Shown here: one piece after another, positions 14,827 to 19,269 of the stretch
Layout: the number at the start of each line of letters is the position of its first letter
How positions within the stretch are numbered: position 1 is the stretch's first letter
The notes under the pieces: generated by a model
Databases searched by the model: none
Told to the model about the DNA's origin: nothing
What the model saw: only the letters and a program-made list of their open reading frames with translations
Made by a program: the position numbers and the translations under genes
NCBI GenBank assembly: GCA_046565865.1
Contig: JBKHXU010000210.1
Span: 1-19,269 of the forward strand
DNA length: 19,269 nucleotides
From: JBKHXU01 sp046565865
GTDB taxonomy: Bacteria; Pseudomonadota; Gammaproteobacteria; Acidiferrobacterales; Sulfurifustaceae
Direction: 5' to 3'

Positions 14827-15652
14827 GTTCGCTGACGCGGCCATCGATTGGATGCTGGTTCAGTGATCGCGCTACGAAACCGGCGATCGGCGCTTGCCCC
14901 AGAATTTGGCGTCCGGCCTCGGCCGACGCCACCGGCACGAACACGCAGGCACCGGATCCCGACATGCGCGCGGCGCCGAATTGTGCCAACCACCGAAGCG
15001 CCGCATCCACCGCCGGGTACTGCGCGCGCACCGTTGGCTCCAGATCGTTGCGCGTCTGCCCCGTTTGAAAGGCGCGTATTGTGATGGCAGGGCTATAGGG
15101 TGTCAATTGAAGGCCGGCGAAGACGGCCGCGGTCGAGACTGCAACCGGCGGCGCCAGCACCACGTACCACTGCTCGGGCAGCGTCACCGGCGTCAGCAGC
15201 TCGCCCACCCCTTCGGCCCAGGCCGTGTGACCGTGCACAAAAACGGGCACGTCGGCGCCAAGCTTGAGTCCAAGGGCCGCCAGCTCGGCGCGCGGGCGAT
15301 GCAATCCCCACAGTCGGTTCAGCGCGATCAACGTGGTTGCGGCATCCGAGCTGCCGCCGCCCAACCCGCCGCCGATCGGGATGCGCTTGCGCAGGCCGAT
15401 GCGCGCCCCGCGCGCGGTGCCGACGTACGTTTGCAGCAGGCGCGCCGCGCGCAGCGTCAGATCGGAATCGGCGGCGACGCCAGCGACCTCGCCGATGCGC
15501 TCGATCCGACCGTCGTCAGTGACGTCGATCGCGATCTCATCGCCGTAGTCCAACAACTGAAACAACGTTTGCAACGTGTGGTAGCCATCGGCACGCCGGC
15601 CGGTGACATGCAGGAACAGATTGATCTTCGCGGGGGCGGGAAAGACGGGCAT
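14789..15652 (-). CDS. ispE: 4-diphosphocytidyl-2-C-methyl-D-erythritol kinase
   Basis: IspE phosphorylates CDP-ME in the MEP isoprenoid pathway; it is a cytoplasmic GHMP kinase. The 287-residue protein starts at ATG with PAPAKINLFLHVTGRRADGYH (K9 in the substrate site). The glycine-rich ATP loop IPIGGGLGGGSSDAAT is at 91-106, catalytic D134 is in GADVPVF, and the third GHMP motif MSGSGACVF is near the C-terminus. The last dozen or so residues (VSEPTPRLPPGESEG) match no family feature and are encoded by a GC-rich repeat, so the ancestral stop was probably slightly earlier. It begins 29 nt after the lolB stop and precedes tRNA-Gln. Confidence 0.97.
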   Translation of the reverse strand: MPVFPAPAKINLFLHVTGRRADGYHTLQTLFQLLDYGDEIAIDVTDDGRIERIGEVAGVAADSDLTLRAARLLQTYVGTARGARIGLRKRIPIGGGLGGGSSDAATTLIALNRLWGLHRPRAELAALGLKLGADVPVFVHGHTAWAEGVGELLTPVTLPEQWYVVLAPPVAVSTAAVFAGLQLTPYSPAITIRAFQTGQTRNDLEPTVRAQYPAVDAALRWLAQFGAARMSGSGACVFVPVASAEAGRQILGQAPIAGFVARSLNQHPIDGRVSEPTPRLPPGESEG

Positions 15653-15681
15653 CGTTCGTGCGCGGCGAGGGTGCCGCTATT

Positions 15682-16317
15682 CTACTGCGGGCGTGCCAGA
15701 TCCCAACTACTGACGACGACGCGTACCTCAATGCGCGGGTCGTCGGTCTCGCCCGCGTGACCCGGCAAGCGGCGCACGAGAAAGATTTTGCTGGGAAGCT
15801 CGTACTCGTGTACCCGCTCGTACCCCAAAAATTCGACGTCCCAGCCGAGCTGTTTCAGCGCGCGTAACCGCCCGTGATCGTCGAGCGCCTGCGCGCTCGC
15901 GGCATCGGGAGCCGGCAACCCGCGTATCCAGTACGCGAGCCCGGCGAGCGGCACATGCCAACCCGTGGCCTGGTACAGCAACTTCTCGGGATCGGCGCCC
16001 TCGTACTCGCGCCCGCGCGCGTCGCGCAGACGCGCGCCGCCGGCATCGTATTGCAGCCGCGCATGGCCGCCGCCGAACGGACCGACGAGATCGATTTCTT
16101 CGCGATTGGTTTGGTGGCGCCAACGCAAACTCGCCTGCGCGCCTTGATCCGGCAGCCGCACGGCGACGCGCCCGCGCAAGTCCCAGTGATCGAGCGCTCG
16201 CAACGCCGCACGCCGCGCCTCGACCTCGGTCGCCGTCGGCGCCGGCCCCGACGGCGGCAACGGCGCGCAGCTCGCGATCAAGATCGCGAGCGCGAGCCCT
16301 ATCTGCCGAAATCTCAC
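15682..16317 (-). CDS. lolB: Outer-membrane lipoprotein receptor LolB
   Basis: LolB takes lipoproteins from the periplasmic carrier LolA and inserts them into the outer membrane. The start chosen is GTG at 16315-16317, whose GTGA overlaps the TGA stop of the upstream TPR gene by 4 nt. It gives 211 residues, close to E. coli LolB (207). From that start a type II signal peptide is visible: hydrophobic residues 6-16 and lipobox IASC with the lipidated cysteine at 17. LolB-like stretches follow: WDLRGRVAVRLPDQGAQASLRW, PEKLLYQATGWHVPLAGLAYWIRGLPAP and WDVEFLGYERV. The frame also stays open about 71 codons upstream, but that part is arginine-rich and overlaps the TPR gene. Identity rests on these motifs and on the lolB-ispE-prs context. 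Confidence 0.93.
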   Translation of the reverse strand: MRFRQIGLALAILIASCAPLPPSGPAPTATEVEARRAALRALDHWDLRGRVAVRLPDQGAQASLRWRHQTNREEIDLVGPFGGGHARLQYDAGGARLRDARGREYEGADPEKLLYQATGWHVPLAGLAYWIRGLPAPDAASAQALDDHGRLRALKQLGWDVEFLGYERVHEYELPSKIFLVRRLPGHAGETDDPRIEVRVVVSSWDLARPQ

Positions 16318-18008
16318 CGCTTGAATTTTTGGATGACGCCGCGCAGTGCCTCGTTGTCCGGCGTGTCCTTGAGGGCGCGCGTCCACACGGACTCGGCTTC
16401 GTGGCGATCGCCCGTCACCCACAGCACCTCGCCGAGGTGCGCCGCGATCTCGGCGTCGCTGCGAATCGCGAGCGCGCGCTTGAGCAGGCGGATTGCCTCG
16501 GCGTTGTTGCCCAACCGATACTGCAACCAACCCATGCTGTCGAGCACGAACGGATCGTCGGGCTTTAACTCCAGTGCCTGCGTCAGAAATTCCTGCGCCT
16601 CGGTGTAGCGATCGGTGCGATCCGCGAGCGTGTACCCGAGCGCGTTCAGGGCGTTCACGTTTTTCGGGTCTTTTTTCAGGATGGCGCGCAGATCGGCCTC
16701 GACCAGGGTCAGCATGTCGAGTTTTTCCGCCACCAGCGCGCGGGCGTACAGGAGGTCCTTGTCGTCCGGCAGCTGCTTCAGACCTTCGTTCAACACCTCG
16801 AGCGCCTCGCGATACTGCTTGGCGTCGCGCAGAATTTGCTCCTCGGCCAGGAGCAGTTGCACCCGCTGCTGCTCGTTCTCCGGCTGAATCGCATGCAGAT
16901 GGGCGCGCGCGCCGGCGATGTTGTTCTGGCGAGCCATGACGATCGCGAGCCGCGTTTGCGCCTCAAAATAGCTCTCGCCCGGTTCCACTTCCTTGTACCA
17001 GCGCGCGGCCTCGGCATAGCGCTTGCTCGCCTCCACCACTTGGCCGAGGTACACCCGCGCCTGATCGTTCCGCGGCCGCAGCGCCAATGCGCGCTTCAGG
17101 AACGTCTCGGCCTCGTCCATGCGATTGGTTTGCAGCGCGAGCAGGCCGACCGCGTAAACGGCGTCGGCATCGTCCGGCATTTCGGTGGCGACGCGCTTGA
17201 ACTCGTCGCGCGCCTTCTCCCATTGCTTTTGATCGATCAAAAACCGCGCATAGTGCAGGCGCACGTTGGTCGCGCTCGGCTGCTTGCGCAGGAAATCTTC
17301 GTAGAACTGTTGCGCCTTCAGCATGTCCTTCTGCGACACCAGGATGCGCGCCTTGAACAGCGCCGCGTCCTGCCACTCCGGCTTCAGCGCCAATGCACGA
17401 TCGATCGCGGCGCCGGCGACGTCGAGCTCCCCGGCGCGCACCGCGAGATGTGCGAGCGCATAGTGCGCGACCGGCGCCTGCGCGTTTTGCTTGACCAGCC
17501 CCTGCATGATGTCGAGCGCGGCGCTGCGGTTGGCTACGCGCCCGAGCACCGCGGCGATGCGCATATAACTCGCCTCGACCGCCGCCTGCGATTTCTCCAA
17601 CTGCAATATCTGCTGGAATTCCGCGCGCGCGTCCTCGAGTCGATCGAGCTCGAGCAAAACGCCGGCCAGCGCCTCGCGCGCATCGGCGCTGGTCGGGCGC
17701 AATTCAACCCAGAGCTGGGCGGTCTTCAATGCCTCCCGGTACTGTTTGGCGTAGACCGCGGCCAATGTCGCGCGCTCGGCCAGACGCGGGTCGCGCGTGC
17801 GGCGGGCGGCGCGCGCCAGCGCCTCCGACGCAATATCGATGCGTCCGCGCTGCCCGGCGATCTCGCCCAGCAGGACGTCGTACAGCACCTCCGCATCCAG
17901 CTCGGCGGCCGGCTCCTGGTTCGATGCCGGGCCGGCAGCCATCACGGCCGGGGCGGTGCTCAGCAGGGCGACCAACAGGGGGCGAGTAAGAAACGGGGTA
18001 ACCATCAT
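16314..18008 (-). CDS. Secreted tetratricopeptide-repeat protein encoded upstream of lolB
   Basis: The 564-residue protein begins with an N-terminal signal peptide (MMVTPFLTRPLLVALLSTAP, cleavage likely after AVMA near residue 25), so it is probably periplasmic or envelope-bound. The rest is alpha-helical TPR-type repeats; clear units include ALDIMQGLVKQNAQAPVAHY, DEAETFLKRALALRPRNDQA, TEAQEFLTQALELKPDDPFV and EAIRLLKRALAIRSDAEIAA. Tandem ATGs at 18003-18008 are preceded by GGAG 6 nt upstream. A TPR protein occupies the same place before lolB in Pseudomonas (PA4667 type), and the 4-nt overlap implies coupled translation. A role as assembly scaffold in envelope or lipoprotein transport is inference; no partner can be read from sequence. 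Confidence 0.95.
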   Translation of the reverse strand: MMVTPFLTRPLLVALLSTAPAVMAAGPASNQEPAAELDAEVLYDVLLGEIAGQRGRIDIASEALARAARRTRDPRLAERATLAAVYAKQYREALKTAQLWVELRPTSADAREALAGVLLELDRLEDARAEFQQILQLEKSQAAVEASYMRIAAVLGRVANRSAALDIMQGLVKQNAQAPVAHYALAHLAVRAGELDVAGAAIDRALALKPEWQDAALFKARILVSQKDMLKAQQFYEDFLRKQPSATNVRLHYARFLIDQKQWEKARDEFKRVATEMPDDADAVYAVGLLALQTNRMDEAETFLKRALALRPRNDQARVYLGQVVEASKRYAEAARWYKEVEPGESYFEAQTRLAIVMARQNNIAGARAHLHAIQPENEQQRVQLLLAEEQILRDAKQYREALEVLNEGLKQLPDDKDLLYARALVAEKLDMLTLVEADLRAILKKDPKNVNALNALGYTLADRTDRYTEAQEFLTQALELKPDDPFVLDSMGWLQYRLGNNAEAIRLLKRALAIRSDAEIAAHLGEVLWVTGDRHEAESVWTRALKDTPDNEALRGVIQKFKR

Positions 18009-18139
18009 GACAACTCCGATATGTATGGCGGGCGGCCGAAACAGTCTGCGACATCACCGATCGCGGCGCAATCGGCGCGGTGACGCGCCCTGCCACCGTG
18101 ATCCATGATTGCTAAACTTGAGATCGTCTCCCGCGAACG
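18009..18139. promoter_or_regulatory. Divergent intergenic region between the TPR gene and the CstA-like gene
   Basis: This 131-bp gap must hold the promoters of both divergent units. On the plus strand a TAAACT hexamer at about 18113-18118 is a possible -10 for the CstA-like gene, without a good -35. On the minus side I found no convincing promoter pair far enough from the ribosome binding site. Confidence 0.4.
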
Positions 18140-19269
18140 ATGCCGATGAACTCCTTACTATTGCTTTTGATCGCAATCCTTGCCGCTGCCTTCGGCTATC
18201 GGTTCTACGCCAAGCTGCTGGCACTCGCGGTCTACGCGCTTGACGATAATTATAGTACGCCGGCCCGCGGGCAGCCGGACGCTTACGACCAAGTTCCGAC
18301 AAACCCACATTTTTTATTCGGCCACCATGTCGCTGCCGTCTCCGGACTGACCGTCGTCGGTGCGGGCGCGGCACTAATTTGGGGCTGGGCGCCGGTGTTC
18401 CTGTGGGTGGTCGTGGGTACTGCCGTCGGCGCCGGTGCCTACGGGATGGCAAGCTTGTGGTTGTCGGTACGCCGGCCCGCGGCCGGGTTATATACGATTG
18501 CCCAGGAATTTAGCGGGCGCATCGGCGCCTATGCGTTTCTCGGCATCGGGTTGGCGTTGCTGCTCGCGCTTAACGTCGGCGCCGCCGCGATCGCCGCGTT
18601 GCTGCTGGTGAGCTACCCTGGCGCGGCGCTGCCGTCCGCGGTACTGATGCTGTGCGGCGTCGGCCTCGGCCGCTATCTGCACGGCCGGCGCGAATCGGCG
18701 CTGCCGCCGGCATCGCTGGTGGCGCTGGTGCTGCTGCTGCTCGCGATATACGTGTTCGCGGATTGGCCGCTCGCCTTCAGCGGCGCGCTGGCGCTCGACG
18801 TGCACGGCGCTTCGCTGCTCACACTCGATGCCAACGCGGCATGGATGACGCTGTTGCTGATCTACGGTTTCTTCGCGGCGCGCGCGCCGGTGTGGAAGGT
18901 ATCGCGGCCACGCAGCTACCTCACGGCGCTGCTCGCGCTCATCGCGCTCGGCATCGCGTTGGCGGGGCTCATCGTCGCGCATCCGGCCGCGACCGCGCCC
19001 GAGTTTCACCGCGCCGCCGAGGCGCCCGGCGTGTTTCCGTGGCTGTTCGTGACGCTCGCCGGCGGCACGCTCGTCGGCTTTCACTTCATGGTCGCCAACG
19101 GCGTCACCGCCAAGCAGATGAAACGCGAGGGCCAAGCGCGCTATCTCGGGTACGGCGGCGCGTTGCTCGATGGGCTGCTCGCGCTCGCCGCCATCATCGT
19201 GGTCGCCACCGCGCATGGCGATGCCGCAGCGTGGCAGGCGGCGCATGCGTCGTGGTCGGGCGCGTTCGA
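18140..19269 (+). CDS. Divergent CstA/BtsT-family transporter, C-terminus beyond the window
   Basis: An open frame runs from ATG (18140; a second ATG lies two codons on) to the right edge: 376 codons, no stop, about ten hydrophobic segments. CstA and BtsT proteins import peptides or pyruvate across the inner membrane. Family stretches are recognisable: FGYRFYAKLLA at 18-28, VPTNPHFLFGHHVAAVSG at 52-69, VWKVSRPRSYL near 250 and FPWLFVTLAGG...GFHFMVANGVTAKQM near 300-328, then EGQARYLGYGGALLDGLLA. Against the E. coli CstA sequence as I remember it, GAGPLVGP after FGHHFAAIA is SGLTVVGA here, SSGTT is ANGVT, and the QDF after the second loop is absent. These changes may mean a different substrate. 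Half of the protein is outside the window. Confidence 0.85.
   Translation, partial: MPMNSLLLLLIAILAAAFGYRFYAKLLALAVYALDDNYSTPARGQPDAYDQVPTNPHFLFGHHVAAVSGLTVVGAGAALIWGWAPVFLWVVVGTAVGAGAYGMASLWLSVRRPAAGLYTIAQEFSGRIGAYAFLGIGLALLLALNVGAAAIAALLLVSYPGAALPSAVLMLCGVGLGRYLHGRRESALPPASLVALVLLLLAIYVFADWPLAFSGALALDVHGASLLTLDANAAWMTLLLIYGFFAARAPVWKVSRPRSYLTALLALIALGIALAGLIVAHPAATAPEFHRAAEAPGVFPWLFVTLAGGTLVGFHFMVANGVTAKQMKREGQARYLGYGGALLDGLLALAAIIVVATAHGDAAAWQAAHASWSGAF

Noticed and set aside
16318..16530. 71-residue N-terminal extension of LolB
   Set aside because: It overlaps the TPR gene, is arginine-rich, and would bury the lipoprotein signal peptide that follows the GTG at 16317.
16836..18083. 415-residue plus-strand frame opposite the TPR gene
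   Set aside because: Arg/Leu/His-rich antisense shadow of a clear TPR protein.
18488..19246. 252-residue minus-strand frame opposite the CstA-like gene
   Set aside because: Composition is typical antisense of a membrane protein (Arg, Gln, Glu, His) and the plus frame has family motifs.
1..19269. CRISPR arrays, transposases, integrases, toxin-antitoxin or defence genes
   Set aside because: None seen on either strand; the repeats present are single inverted elements, not spaced arrays.

Overview
The window is GC-rich, gene-dense DNA from a gammaproteobacterium. Two gene clusters conserved in that class lie end to end on the minus strand: miaB-phoH/ybeZ-ybeY-corC/ybeX-lnt (about 10.1 to 4.8 kb) and TPR-lolB-ispE-tRNA-Gln-prs-rplY/ctc-pth-ychF-tRNA-Met (about 18.0 to 10.6 kb). 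In Pseudomonas, by recollection, these are separate loci. The sequence alone does not fix the genus.

Layout, left to right. At 1-4556 (minus) is the N-terminal 1518 residues of a very large sensor with six PAS-like and four GAF-like domains; its output end lies beyond the left edge. A good sigma70-type promoter precedes it. At 4777-10104 (minus) is the miaB-to-lnt operon: tRNA thiomethylation, a PhoH-type ATPase, the YbeY endoribonuclease, a CBS/CorC protein and apolipoprotein N-acyltransferase. At 10237-10398 (minus) is an unrecognised 53-residue membrane protein with a very strong ribosome binding site and its own terminator. At 10576-10652 is elongator tRNA-Met. At 10866-18008 (minus) are ychF, pth, rplY, prs, tRNA-Gln, ispE, lolB and a secreted TPR protein. 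From 18140 to the right edge, on the plus strand and divergent, is the start of a CstA-family transporter with altered signature motifs.

How the genes fit together. The second cluster joins translation (L25, peptidyl-tRNA hydrolase, YchF, two tRNAs), PRPP supply (Prs), isoprenoid synthesis (IspE) and lipoprotein localisation (LolB). The first joins tRNA modification and rRNA quality control with lipoprotein maturation (Lnt). Lnt and LolB are the acylation and outer-membrane insertion ends of one lipoprotein pathway.

The gaps between the housekeeping genes hold several inverted repeats: a REP-like 69-bp element after prs, a direct-plus-inverted repeat between ychF and pth, a third repeat that supplies the end of ispE, and a perfect 18-bp-arm hairpin fused to the 3' end of tRNA-Gln. 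I see no CRISPR array, transposase, integrase or defence island. Most of the window is ordinary core genome; the points worth following are the truncated sensor, the 53-residue protein, the divergent CstA homologue and the repeats.
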